Assembly: GCF_028715765.1 (NCBI RefSeq)
Contig: NZ_JAQURE010000034.1
Span: 1 to 36,150 of the forward strand
Length of the DNA stretch: 36,150 bases
Reading direction: 5' to 3'
From: Rhodoferax sp.
GTDB lineage: Bacteria > Pseudomonadota > Gammaproteobacteria > Burkholderiales > Burkholderiaceae_C
The translations under genes and the position numbers were made by a program. Below the pieces are notes generated by a model, which searched no databases, had not been told where the DNA came from, and saw only the letters and a program-made list of their open reading frames with translations. Positions 1 to 8,288 of this stretch are shown here, piece after piece. Within the stretch, counting starts at the first letter, position 1. Every line of letters starts with the position of its first letter.

Positions 1-792
1 CTGTTCATCTCTGACGTGCACCTGGGCAGCCCTGGCTGTCAGGCTGAGGCTTTGCTGGCATTTTTGAAAGCTCATACGTGCCAGCGCCTGTATTTGGTGG
101 GCGATATTGTGGATGGCTGGCAGCTGCGTAAACGCTGGTTCTGGCCCGAGGCTCACAACCGCGTGATTCAGAAACTACTTCGGTTGGCACGCAAAGGCTG
201 CCACATCACCTTTGTACCCGGCAATCATGACGAATTTGCGCGCGCTTTCGCTGGCCACCATTTCGGCGGCATTGAAGTTGCCCACGAGGCGCTGCACACC
301 ACCACTACAGGTCAGCGCCTTTGGGTGATTCATGGCGACGCGTTTGACGGGGTGATTCAATGCGCCAAGTGGCTCGCGCACCTGGGTGACACCTTGTATG
401 AGTGGACTCTGCGCATCAACCGCCACTACAACCAATGGCGCACGCGCATGGGGCAACCGTATTGGTCACTGTCAGCCTACCTGAAATTCAAGGTCAAAAA
501 GGCAGTGATGTATGTGAATGACTTTGAGCAGGCGCTAGCGCGCGAGGCGCTGCGCCGGGGTTACGACGGTGTGGTGTGCGGACACATCCACCGCGCCACA
601 CTGGTGCAAACACAGGGCGTCATTTACGCCAATTGCGGCGACTGGGTTGAGAGCTGCAGCGCGCTGGCTGAAAACGCAGAAGGTCACTTGGTGTTGCTGC
701 ACTGGCATGACTCGCCCCGCGCAGCGGCCTCACGTGTTGTCACGGCGCAAGGTTTGGAATGCCATCAGACCGCTGCAATGGCCGAATCGTGA
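1..792 (+). CDS. LpxH-like metallophosphoesterase (UDP-2,3-diacylglucosamine diphosphatase family), 5'-truncated
   Basis: The reading frame is open from base 1, so the true start lies upstream; the GTG at 16 is inside the first metal motif and is not the start. Calcineurin-type motifs appear in order: D-x-H (SDVHLG), GD (VGDIVDG), GNHDE, IHGD and GHIH. These ligate the two metals of the family. Members of this group (COG2908) remove UMP from UDP-2,3-diacylglucosamine in lipid A synthesis or act on related phosphoesters. Canonical LpxH has GNRD where this protein has GNHD, so the exact substrate is uncertain. There is no signal peptide in the visible part, and a cytoplasmic or membrane-peripheral location is inferred. 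Its last 28 bases overlap the 3' end of the converging EAL-GGDEF gene. Confidence 0.8.
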   Translation: MFISDVHLGSPGCQAEALLAFLKAHTCQRLYLVGDIVDGWQLRKRWFWPEAHNRVIQKLLRLARKGCHITFVPGNHDEFARAFAGHHFGGIEVAHEALHTTTTGQRLWVIHGDAFDGVIQCAKWLAHLGDTLYEWTLRINRHYNQWRTRMGQPYWSLSAYLKFKVKKAVMYVNDFEQALAREALRRGYDGVVCGHIHRATLVQTQGVIYANCGDWVESCSALAENAEGHLVLLHWHDSPRAAASRVVTAQGLECHQTAAMAES

Positions 793-2546
793 AACACATA
801 GCGCGCCAAACCATCCGTTGATTTTTTGGCTTCGTGTTTGGCGCTGGCGGCCGCGTTAGCCACATCCTGCGCTGAACGAAATTGCCCGGCTGCCACTTCA
901 ACCACCCCAATCGACAAACTGGTCAGGGGAAAGAATCGCACCACGCCTTGACGGTCTTCAGACTCGATGCCGCCATGGACGCGGTCGGCGGGGTCAAACA
1001 ACAGCGCCGCGCGGGCGTTAAAGGCCTCAATCATGTGGCAGCACTGGGGCAGCCACTGCGGGTCTTGGTAGACGATCACAAAGTCATCCCCACCCACATG
1101 GCCTAAAAAATCACGCTGTGCATGCACATGCTCGCGCGCCACCTGCGCCACCAGCAAAATCATCTCATCCCCGCGCCAGTACCCATAGCGGTCGTTGAAC
1201 GATTTGAAGTAATTGAGGTCTAGATAACACACCACAAAGTCACTCCCGCGCGCCAGCAACCGCTCCATGTGCTGGGTGATGGGAATGTTGCCGGGCAAAA
1301 AGGTCAAGGGGTTGGCATGGCGGGCGGCTTCGATGCGCATCTCGGTCACGGCTTTGACAACGTGCTCGCCCCGACACAAGCCTTTGTAGTGCCCGTTTTC
1401 CAGCACGATGAAACCATCGCTCAAATAACGTTGGTCGTCAGAGGTCAAGATGCCCAGCAGCTCGTCCATGCTTTGCCGCGTCTCTATCAAGCGCGGTTGC
1501 TGGTTGGCCAGGTGAATGCAGGGCTTTTTGCCCCACAGCTCGCGGTAATACAGTTTGCTGAACTGGTTGAAAAAATGCAGCCGGTTGATCAACCCCACCG
1601 GTTGGCCCTCATCCACCAGCGCCACGGCATGCAGCAGCGGCTGCGACTGAAACAGCTCGGCTACTGTCATGCAGGCAGTGTGTGACGACAGCGCGGGTGC
1701 ATCGACAATCTGCAAGCGTTCAAACAGGTTGACCGAGCTCGGGGCACGCACCTCGGGCACGATGGCCACCTGGCGGCTGGCCAGCACTGCTAACGCCGGT
1801 GCCGCCAAAGCAGACACAGGACACGCTGCCGGGCGACCCAAAAAGTAGCCCTGCCCCAGCGTGAGACCCAGCTCGCGCAGCAAGCGCAAATCGACATCGG
1901 TCTCAATGCCTTCAGCCACCAGCTCAGCGCCAAAAATCTGCGCCATGCGCTGCAAGGCGCGCACGGTGTCGGCCTTGTCGGCATCTGCCGCCAGACCCTG
2001 AACAAAAAACTTGTCAATTTTGACCACCTCGGGGCGCAACACCGACCAAAGGTTCAGGTTGGAAGTGCCTTGGCCAAAGTCGTCCAGCGCCACGGCTGCG
2101 CCCAGTTGCCGAACAGCGTGCACAGCCTGCACCAACACATCGAGCGGCGGTAAGCTGCCTTGCTCGGTGAGCTCCACCACCACATGCCGAGGCAACACGC
2201 CCCAGCAGTGCAACAGCGCTTTGAGTGACTGCGTGCCGTCATGCTGCGTGAGCTGCACCAAAGCCCAAGCGCTAAGGTTGACAAACAAGCGGCCGCGCCC
2301 GCGCAACTGGCTCCAGCGCTGCAACACAACACACAGGCAGGCCTGCTCAAGCGCGAACACCTGGTCTTGCGCCTGCGCCAGCGCAAACAAGGCATCTGGC
2401 GCGGCCAGCGGGGTGCCAGCAGGGCCCCAGATCAACGCCTCGTGGGCGTAAACCGCACTGTCATCCAGCCGACCTATCGGCTGAAAAACAGCTTGCAATT
2501 GGTGTGTGGCAATCAGATGAGCAATCTCAATGGGTGGCATGTTCAT
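765..2546 (-). CDS. EAL-CBS-GGDEF cyclic-di-GMP signalling protein
   Basis: A 593-residue soluble protein. An N-terminal EAL domain (about 10-240) keeps EAL (here EALIWG, near residue 36), VELTEQG, the DDFGQG metal site, KIDK, AEGIET and the QGYFLGRP end. The middle (about 270-400) looks like a CBS pair. The C-terminal GGDEF domain (about 410-590) carries GGDDF near residue 485. EAL domains hydrolyse c-di-GMP and GGDEF domains make it. The EAL residues look complete, so phosphodiesterase activity is plausible; GGDDF is a tolerated variant, so cyclase activity is uncertain. It begins 18 bases after the ABC ATPase gene on the same strand and is probably the last gene of that operon. No strong ribosome-binding site is visible, which fits coupling to the upstream gene. 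Confidence 0.88.
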   Translation of the reverse strand: MNMPPIEIAHLIATHQLQAVFQPIGRLDDSAVYAHEALIWGPAGTPLAAPDALFALAQAQDQVFALEQACLCVVLQRWSQLRGRGRLFVNLSAWALVQLTQHDGTQSLKALLHCWGVLPRHVVVELTEQGSLPPLDVLVQAVHAVRQLGAAVALDDFGQGTSNLNLWSVLRPEVVKIDKFFVQGLAADADKADTVRALQRMAQIFGAELVAEGIETDVDLRLLRELGLTLGQGYFLGRPAACPVSALAAPALAVLASRQVAIVPEVRAPSSVNLFERLQIVDAPALSSHTACMTVAELFQSQPLLHAVALVDEGQPVGLINRLHFFNQFSKLYYRELWGKKPCIHLANQQPRLIETRQSMDELLGILTSDDQRYLSDGFIVLENGHYKGLCRGEHVVKAVTEMRIEAARHANPLTFLPGNIPITQHMERLLARGSDFVVCYLDLNYFKSFNDRYGYWRGDEMILLVAQVAREHVHAQRDFLGHVGGDDFVIVYQDPQWLPQCCHMIEAFNARAALLFDPADRVHGGIESEDRQGVVRFFPLTSLSIGVVEVAAGQFRSAQDVANAAASAKHEAKKSTDGLARYVFHDSAIAAV

Positions 2547-2564
2547 GTCAAAACTCGCTTGCTT

Positions 2565-3722
2565 TCACGCTGCACCCGATCCTGTGGCGCGGTTTGCACC
2601 AGGGTTCGCACTGACCCACAAGCTGGGCGACGGCAAGTGCACACAGACCCGCTCGCCCACTGCAGGCAAGCGCAGATGCGGCTCATTGAACAAGCTCACA
2701 CACCATGTTTGCGGCAGCACAGACGCGCCTGTGGGCGGGTCTAGCCGAACATCCAGCCGTACCAGCGCACCTAAAAAACTGCGGTCTTGCACCACCACTT
2801 GCACGGTGTTGTGGGTATCAGCAAAGGGCGCATCGATGGGGGTGACCGGATGGGCATCGGCACTGACCAGACGCGCCGCCTCAGGCCTAAAACTCACGCC
2901 ACACACAGCGCCAGGCGCCCAGCCCACCAGCGCCTGACTGGTGCGCAACACCTGTTCGCCCACCTGCACCAGCCCCTGCCGGGCATTCAGTACCTTGGCA
3001 CTGAGGGTGTTGAGGTTGCCCACAAACTGAGCCACAAATTCACTGGCAGGCTGGTTGTAAATGGTGGCTGGGTCACCCACTTGCTCAATGCGCCCAGCGT
3101 TCATCACCACCACCCGGTCAGACAGTGAAAGCGCCTCCTCTTGATCGTGGGTGACAAAAACCGTGGTCAGCCCCAGGCGACGCTGCAGGGAGCGCAACTC
3201 CTCACGCAAGGACGCGCGAATCTTGGCATCCAGCGCCGACAGGGGCTCGTCAAGCAACAGCACGCGCGGCTGGTTGGCCAGCGCGCGCGCCAATGCCACC
3301 CGCTGCTGCTGGCCACCCGACAACTGCCAGGGGTAGCGTGTGCCCAGTGTGGACAGCTCCACCAGCTCAAGCATCTCAGCCACTCGCTGCTGTTGCGCAC
3401 GCGCAGCCACACCCGCCACACGCAGCCCAAAGCCCACGTTTTGCGCTACCGTGAGGTTAGGAAACAGCGCGTAAGACTGGAACACCATGCCGACATGGCG
3501 CTGGTTGGTGGGCGTGTGGGTGATGTCTTGACCTTGCAGCACGATCCGCCCGGTTTGCGCCGTCTCCAGACCGGCAATCATGCGCAACACCGTGGTTTTG
3601 CCACAGCCAGAGGGGCCTAAAAATGTGATGAATTCACCGGCCTGCACGGTCAAAGAGAAGTCGTGCACCACAGTGTGTTCGGCGTAGGCTTTGCGCACAT
3701 GCGCGAGTTCGAGGTAAGTCAT
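2565..3722 (-). CDS. ABC importer ATP-binding subunit (PotA/FbpC/PhnT type)
   Basis: A 385-residue ATPase. Walker A is GPSGCGKTT (about 37-45), followed by the Q-loop (VFQSYALFP), signature LSGGQQQR, Walker B LLLDEPLSALD and the H-loop THDQEEA. The C-terminal third (about 240-370) is a TOBE-like domain, as in importers of polyamines, ferric iron, sulfate or 2-aminoethylphosphonate. It energises uptake through the two permeases encoded just upstream in the operon; 27 bases separate it from the second permease. The substrate cannot be read from the ATPase. A phosphorus-containing substrate is possible given the phosphoesterases on both sides and the Pho-box-like operator, but this is inference. 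Confidence 0.92.
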   Translation of the reverse strand: MTYLELAHVRKAYAEHTVVHDFSLTVQAGEFITFLGPSGCGKTTVLRMIAGLETAQTGRIVLQGQDITHTPTNQRHVGMVFQSYALFPNLTVAQNVGFGLRVAGVAARAQQQRVAEMLELVELSTLGTRYPWQLSGGQQQRVALARALANQPRVLLLDEPLSALDAKIRASLREELRSLQRRLGLTTVFVTHDQEEALSLSDRVVVMNAGRIEQVGDPATIYNQPASEFVAQFVGNLNTLSAKVLNARQGLVQVGEQVLRTSQALVGWAPGAVCGVSFRPEAARLVSADAHPVTPIDAPFADTHNTVQVVVQDRSFLGALVRLDVRLDPPTGASVLPQTWCVSLFNEPHLRLPAVGERVCVHLPSPSLWVSANPGANRATGSGAA

Positions 3723-3749
3723 GGCAAAAGATAGGGGCGGTGAAGGGTG

Positions 3750-4538
3750 TCAAGACGGACTTGGGGTGGCTGCGCTGCGCCGCCCCAACAGGTTGATCAA
3801 GCCCATACAAGCCCAGGTCAGGGCAAACGCCAAAATGGCCAAGGCGGCGGGCTCATAAGCCCGGTTGGCACCCATCAGCTGCAAATACGGGCCAAACGCC
3901 GGGCGATTGAGCAAGCTGGCCATGGTGAATTCACCCATCACAATGGCAAAGGTCAAAAACGCGCCTGACAACATGGCCGAGCGCAGGTTGGGCAAGATCA
4001 CCCGCCACAAAATCACACCACGCCCGGCACCCAGCACCTGGGCGGCCTCGGTCAGCGCCTTGATGTCCATGGCCTGCAAGCCGTTGTCAACACTGCGGTA
4101 CATGTAAGGCAGGGTCAGCGTGACATAGCTCATGACCAGCAGGGTGTTGGTACCCAAGTCGGTGTCGGTCAGGGGCAACCAGGCACTGCTGTTGAACAAG
4201 CGCAGGTAGCCAAACACCAGCACAATGGCCGGTATGACCAGTGGCAGCAAGGTCACAAATTCGATCACCGGGCGCCAGCGCGGCAGCTTCCAGTGCACCC
4301 AAAACGCCGTGGGCACCACCAGCAGCGCGCCCACCACAATGGTCAGCATGGCCATGGCCATGGAGTAAGCAAAGCTGGCCTGAAACAGCGGATCAGCAAA
4401 CACCTCGCGGTAGGCGTCCAGACTGTAAGTGCCGCGGCGCATGCGCAAGCTGAACTCCAGCGTGGCCACCAAGGGCGTGAGGAAATACACCACAGCCAAC
4501 GCCACCGCCAGCCAAGCCCCCCAGCGGCTCGGCTTCAT
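3750..4538 (-). CDS. ABC importer inner-membrane permease, second subunit
   Basis: A 262-residue hydrophobic protein of the MetI-like (BPD) family, second of the permease pair. About six membrane helices are visible, starting with the segment at residues 8-28. The EAA-loop region, which contacts the ATPase, lies around ALTEAAQVLGAG followed by ILWRVILPNL. Its ATG overlaps the end of the upstream permease gene by four bases (ATGA type), so the two are translationally coupled and probably form a heterodimeric channel. This arrangement is typical of spermidine/putrescine, iron and aminoethylphosphonate importers. Confidence 0.9.
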   Translation of the reverse strand: MKPSRWGAWLAVALAVVYFLTPLVATLEFSLRMRRGTYSLDAYREVFADPLFQASFAYSMAMAMLTIVVGALLVVPTAFWVHWKLPRWRPVIEFVTLLPLVIPAIVLVFGYLRLFNSSAWLPLTDTDLGTNTLLVMSYVTLTLPYMYRSVDNGLQAMDIKALTEAAQVLGAGRGVILWRVILPNLRSAMLSGAFLTFAIVMGEFTMASLLNRPAFGPYLQLMGANRAYEPAALAILAFALTWACMGLINLLGRRSAATPSPS

Positions 4539-5407
4539 GGGCGTCCCCTGTGACTGCGCACGCCCAGCGCCATGTAGGCCAGGTTGCAGGCGCCGGTGAT
4601 GACAATCATGCCCAGCGCCAAGGCGTAGCCCAGGTTGGGGTTGTGCAGCACGTCACCCCGAATTTGCGCAAACAGCAAAATGGGCACGATGTTGAGCGAG
4701 CTACCTGTCAGCGCATAGGCTGTGGCCACAGCGCCAAACGCATTGGCAAACAGCAGCAACATGGCACCCAGCACCGGCGGCAACAGCAACGGCAGTGCCA
4801 CCCAACGCCAGTAGTGCCAAGAGCTGCCGCCCAGGCAGGCACAGGCCTCGCGCCATTCACGGCGCAGCCCTTCCAGCGCCGGGGTGATAACCAGCAACAT
4901 CAACGGCATCTGAAAATACAGGTAGGTCAGCGTCAAGCCCCAAAAACTGAGCACATTAAATCCACTGGCGTACAGGTCAACCCCCAAGCCGCGCAGCAGC
5001 GCCGTGACCAAGCCCACACGCCCAAGCGTGGCCAAAAAGGCAAATGCCAGCGGTACGCCCGCAAAGTTGGAGGCCACGCCGCTGAAGGTGGTCAAGACCG
5101 GCCGCACCCACGCCGGCAGACGCCCCAGCAAGGCCGCCCAGGCCAGCAAAGTGCCCAGCACGCCACCGATCAGCGCTGAGGCGGCGCTGACCTGCAAGCT
5201 AAGCGAAAACGCGTTGACGATGGACGGCTCTGCCAGTGCACGCAAGTTGTCCAGCGTGAAGCCGCCCGCCGCATCCTGAAAAGCCCCCACCAGCAACGTG
5301 GCAGTGGGTGCCAGCAAAAACAGCGCGGCAAACAACAAGAAAGGCGCAAGCCCCCAGAAGCTGCCCAACCCGCCCGCCAGTGAGCGCTTGCACACAGCGG
5401 CTGACAT
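4535..5407 (-). CDS. ABC importer inner-membrane permease, first subunit
   Basis: A 290-residue MetI-like permease. The first membrane segment spans about 17-40 (rich in L, F and A), followed by a periplasmic loop and about five more helices. The cytoplasmic EAA loop is recognisable at REACACLGGSSWHYWRWVALP. The gene begins three bases after the stop of the binding-protein gene and overlaps the next permease by four bases, so the operon is tightly packed. It acts as half of the inner-membrane channel. The substrate class is not determined by sequence alone. Confidence 0.9.
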   Translation of the reverse strand: MSAAVCKRSLAGGLGSFWGLAPFLLFAALFLLAPTATLLVGAFQDAAGGFTLDNLRALAEPSIVNAFSLSLQVSAASALIGGVLGTLLAWAALLGRLPAWVRPVLTTFSGVASNFAGVPLAFAFLATLGRVGLVTALLRGLGVDLYASGFNVLSFWGLTLTYLYFQMPLMLLVITPALEGLRREWREACACLGGSSWHYWRWVALPLLLPPVLGAMLLLFANAFGAVATAYALTGSSLNIVPILLFAQIRGDVLHNPNLGYALALGMIVITGACNLAYMALGVRSHRGRP

Positions 5408-5410
5408 GCG

Positions 5411-6505
5411 TTACTTGACGGTGGCGCCCACCACGCTGTCCCACTGCTTGGCAATCACTTCTTTGCTGGCTTTTTGCTCATCCAGCGTAGGGAACACCGC
5501 CTTAGCGTATGCAGCAGCTGGCGGCAGCTTGGCCAGCGTGGCTGCTGGCACTTTGCCACGTTTGACCAAGTCGTTGAAACGCACCGGGTGGCAATAGCCG
5601 TTGAGCCATGCCACTTGACCTTCATCAGAGTACAAGTATTCCATCCACAACTTGGCGGCATTGGGGTGTGGTGCATAAGCGCTGATGGCTTGCACGTAAA
5701 CACCGGCCACCACACCAGTTTTGGGCACGATCACATCCACTTTGGGGTTGCCCTTGAGTTTGTCGCGGTCGGCCAGGGCGTTGTAGTCCCAGCGCACGAT
5801 GATGGGGGTGGTGCCTTGCGCCAGCGAAGCGGCTTTGCCGATCACCGGCACAAAATTGCCCGCTTTGTTCACCTCGGCAAAAAATTTCAGGCCTTCAGCC
5901 GCAGCTGTGTCTGCATGGCCACCATTGCGGCTCAAGCCGGCAGCGTAGGGCGCTTGCGTGGCTTGGTTGGAACTGCGGGGGTCACCCGCCAAGGCCACGG
6001 CATTTTTGTATTCGGGTTTGAGCAAATCTGCCCAATCATGCGGGGCGTTTTTCACCAAATCGCTGTTGACCTGAAAACTCAGCACGCCGTAGTAATCACC
6101 CGTCCAGTAGCCTTCTGCGTCTTTCACTGACGCATCAATGCTGTTCCAAGTGCTGACTTTGTAAGGCTGCAACAGACCAGCGGCCTTGGCTGCGGGGCCG
6201 TATGACAAGCCCACGTCAATCACGTCCGGCGCTTGCGGGCCTTTGTTGCCCTTGTTGGCCTTGATGGCCTCCACTTCATCTGCCGAGCCAGCATCAGGAT
6301 TGAGCTCGTTGACCTTCAGGCCGTATTTGGCTTTAAAACCTTCAATGACTGCGCCATACCCACACCAGTCGTGCGGCAGGGCGATGGTGGTGAGCTGGCC
6401 TTCGGCTTTGGCAGCCTTGATCAGGTCAGCAGATTGGGCTTGGGCAGCGCCAGCAGCCAGCGTGGCGGTAGCCAAGGCCACAGCGCGCAATGAAAACATG
6501 GTCAT
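5411..6505 (-). CDS. periplasmic solute-binding protein of the ABC importer
   Basis: The start is placed at the ATG at 6505, not at the longer ORF start at 6583, because AGGAG lies five bases upstream and a Sec signal peptide follows at once (MTMFSLRAVALATATLAAG, cut after AQAQ). This gives 364 residues. It belongs to the family 1 / type 2 periplasmic binding proteins (Fe3+, thiamine, polyamine, aminoethylphosphonate group). Characteristic stretches include PDVIDVGLSYG, GDYYGVLSFQVN and LWMEYLYSDEGQ near the C-terminus. It captures substrate in the periplasm for the two permeases. It is the first gene of the leftward operon and lies behind the four-half-site control region at 6549-6589. Confidence 0.9.
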   Translation of the reverse strand: MTMFSLRAVALATATLAAGAAQAQSADLIKAAKAEGQLTTIALPHDWCGYGAVIEGFKAKYGLKVNELNPDAGSADEVEAIKANKGNKGPQAPDVIDVGLSYGPAAKAAGLLQPYKVSTWNSIDASVKDAEGYWTGDYYGVLSFQVNSDLVKNAPHDWADLLKPEYKNAVALAGDPRSSNQATQAPYAAGLSRNGGHADTAAAEGLKFFAEVNKAGNFVPVIGKAASLAQGTTPIIVRWDYNALADRDKLKGNPKVDVIVPKTGVVAGVYVQAISAYAPHPNAAKLWMEYLYSDEGQVAWLNGYCHPVRFNDLVKRGKVPAATLAKLPPAAAYAKAVFPTLDEQKASKEVIAKQWDSVVGATVK

Positions 6506-6548
6506 GTGAACTCCTGTGTTGAAAAACCCGTTCAGTGTGTGGCAGGCT

Positions 6549-6589
6549 TGTGACGATGGTGTGACAGCCGTGGTCACACCCATGTCACA
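6549..6589. promoter_or_regulatory. double Pho-box-like operator between divergent genes
   Basis: TGTGAC occurs at 6549-6554 and 6560-6565, and GTCACA at 6573-6578 and 6584-6589. Each pair has an 11-base period and the two pairs face each other. PhoB sites are direct repeats of seven bases every 11 bases (CTGTCAY type), and TGTCACA matches the known half-site core. One pair would point to each of the divergent genes, an importer operon and a phosphoesterase. Spacing rules out the usual CRP site: the inner TGTGA and TCACA are nine bases apart, not six. PhoB as the actual binder is inference. Confidence 0.5.
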
Positions 6590-6639
6590 CCAGTTGCGTA
6601 AGCTGGCCGGGCTTTATTGACTTTCAAAGGATGTTTTTC

Positions 6640-7698
6640 ATGCTTCACAACACTGCTGTTCGCGCTGCTCTGGCGGCCTCCCTCGGATTGACCTTGATGG
6701 CTTGCGCCCAACCAGGGTTAACAATGAAAAGTGCCTCTAGCCCTTATGAAACAAGCGCTAGCAGCTATAGTTTTGGATTATGGGGCGACATGCCCTACAA
6801 AAAAGCTGGCGACGCGCCCAAGCTCCCTGCGGTGCTGGCCAGCCTGAACGCCTCTGACATTGCGTTTTCCATGTACGACGGCGACATCAAAGACGGCAGC
6901 TCCACCTGCAACGACACTGTCTACACCGACGCGCTGACCATGTTCAACAGCATGAAGAAACCGGTGATCTATGTGCCCGGTGACAACGAGTGGACTGACT
7001 GCCACCGCAGCAACAACGGCAGCATGAACCCCTTGGAGCGCCTGGCGCACCTGCGCCGCGTGCTCTACCCCACAGTGAACTCACTCGGCCAGCAAACCAT
7101 GGCGCTACAACACCAGGGCACCTTGGGGCAACCCTACGTGGAAAACACCCGCTTTACTTATGGTTCAGTGGTTTTTGCCGGTTTCAACATGCCCGGCAGC
7201 AACAACAACCACATGGGCACGCCCAAGCAGTGCACCAGCAAAAGTAAGCGCAACCAAGCCGACTGCGACGCGGCTGAGGCGGAATACGTGGCGCGCGATG
7301 CGGCCAACCGCCAGTGGCTCAAAGCCACATTTGACCAAGCCCACAGCAGCGCCGCCAAAGGCGTGGTACTGGTGGTGCAGGGCGAACCGGGTTTTGACGT
7401 GGCTGAAACCGAAGACATAGATGACAGCCAATCGCCTGATGTGACGGGTTACCGCGCCTTCATGGCCGACGTTGAAGCCCAAACCCGCAACTTTGGTGGA
7501 CAGGTGCTGTTTGTGCACGGCGACCAGCATGTGTTCAAAACCGACAAACCGCTGCCACGCACGCTGAAACCCTTGATGAACTTCACCCGTGTGGAAACCT
7601 TTGGCAGCCCGTCACTGCACTGGGTCAAGATCACCGTGAATCCAGCCAGCGCCAATGTGTTTCAAATCGAACCAGTGCTGGTGCAGCACGGCAAATAA
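6640..7698 (+). CDS. lipoprotein metallophosphoesterase (calcineurin-like)
   Basis: The ATG at 6640 is preferred over 6631 because AGGA lies eight bases upstream of it. This gives 352 residues. The N-terminus is a lipoprotein signal with lipobox LMAC (Cys about residue 22), so it is probably anchored in a membrane facing the periplasm. Phosphoesterase-like motifs are present: GDMPY near the start of the domain, DGDIKDG, PGDNEW in place of the usual GNHE, and HGDQHVF near the C-terminus. It is a divergent member and the substrate is unknown. It is transcribed away from the importer operon and shares the Pho-box-like region with it, which suggests extracytoplasmic phosphate-ester cleavage. A stretch like half of an interspersed palindrome lies at 6753-6768, inside the linker after the signal peptide. 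Confidence 0.75.
   Translation: MLHNTAVRAALAASLGLTLMACAQPGLTMKSASSPYETSASSYSFGLWGDMPYKKAGDAPKLPAVLASLNASDIAFSMYDGDIKDGSSTCNDTVYTDALTMFNSMKKPVIYVPGDNEWTDCHRSNNGSMNPLERLAHLRRVLYPTVNSLGQQTMALQHQGTLGQPYVENTRFTYGSVVFAGFNMPGSNNNHMGTPKQCTSKSKRNQADCDAAEAEYVARDAANRQWLKATFDQAHSSAAKGVVLVVQGEPGFDVAETEDIDDSQSPDVTGYRAFMADVEAQTRNFGGQVLFVHGDQHVFKTDKPLPRTLKPLMNFTRVETFGSPSLHWVKITVNPASANVFQIEPVLVQHGK
6753..6768. repeat. half-site of interspersed palindrome inside a coding region
   Basis: AAGCGCTAGCAGCTAT matches, with two differences over the core, the reverse complement of the left half of the palindrome at 23395-23422. It lies in the region encoding the Ser/Thr-rich linker between lipobox and catalytic domain, where an insertion would be tolerated. 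The family link to Comamonadaceae repeats is from memory of such genomes. Confidence 0.4.
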
Positions 7699-7700
7699 TC

Positions 7701-7958
7701 TCAGTGCCCGCGGGGCTTGTACTGCGTGGGGCAATAAGCCCGCATCACACCGGGCGAGCGCAGCTTGGCGTGTTTGGTGGTGCGCCCGGTCACCCGTTTG
7801 CGCCACAGGCGGTACGAGCTGGGCTTGAGTTGGGCGCGCATGAGGTCAATGACACCCGACTCGCTCAAGCCGTAAACCTGTGCAATGGCATCGAACGGCG
7901 TGCGGTCTTCCCACGCCATCTCAATGATTCTGGAGACATCTCCAGGGGCGTAGATCAA
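7701..7958 (-). CDS. DUF2805 / TIGR03643 family protein
   Basis: An 85-residue basic protein if it begins at TTG 7958; the longest open frame starts at ATG 8090 (129 residues). The shorter form is favoured because DUF2805 proteins are about 80-90 residues, the family region starts at VSRIIEMAWEDRTPF, and the TTG overlaps the stop of a 56-residue ORF as TTGA, suggesting coupled translation. Family hallmarks are the helix-turn-helix-like YGLSESGVIDLMR, then LKPSSYRLWRKRV and TGRTTKHAKLR, ending CPTQYKPRGH. Its biochemical role is not known to me; relatives often sit near photolyase/cryptochrome genes, none of which is present here. It converges on the phosphoesterase gene with two bases between stops. 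Confidence 0.7.
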   Translation of the reverse strand: MIYAPGDVSRIIEMAWEDRTPFDAIAQVYGLSESGVIDLMRAQLKPSSYRLWRKRVTGRTTKHAKLRSPGVMRAYCPTQYKPRGH

Positions 7959-8125
7959 CGTTGCGCCCGGTGGTAGCCGCGCAGCACCAAAGAAGTCAAA
8001 CGCAGCGGCGCATGGCGTAGCGCAGCTGGCAGCCAGCGTGGCGCATTCAATGAAAACCGCGTGGCCCAACGGGTCACGGGGCGCAACCATTGGGTGGACT
8101 GGACAAAACGGCGTTGATCAAACAT
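7955..8125 (-). CDS. small basic ORF (56 residues), possibly coupled to the DUF2805 gene
   Basis: Read from the sequence: ATG at 8125, stop TGA at 7957-7955, product rich in Arg, Trp and Leu (begins MFDQRRFVQST, ends GYHRAQR). A weak GAAG ribosome site lies eight bases upstream. The stop overlaps the TTG start of the DUF2805 frame. The composition could form an amphipathic helix. I recognise no family. It may be a genuine small protein, a leader that drives translation of the downstream gene, or a chance frame in GC-rich DNA. Confidence 0.35.
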   Translation of the reverse strand: MFDQRRFVQSTQWLRPVTRWATRFSLNAPRWLPAALRHAPLRLTSLVLRGYHRAQR

Positions 8126-8288
8126 ACAACTCACTTCTTTGAAAAATGGATCTCGATTGTGGCCAGGGCAGCAAAACCTTGCCGCAACGATGTCAACTCA
8201 CAGCCCTGGCGTGAGCCGCCACCCCAGCGCATCAGGCACAGGCGAACGCATTGATTCAACCATCCTTAGTTTTCAATGTGCAAAAGTA

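Noticed and set aside
6560..6578. CRP-type site TGTGA...TCACA
   Set aside because: The halves are nine bases apart, not six, and the outer copies repeat every 11 bases, which fits a Pho-box-like layout better.
6506..6583. Longer start for the solute-binding protein
   Set aside because: It would translate part of the operator region. The ATG at 6505 has AGGAG and a proper signal peptide.
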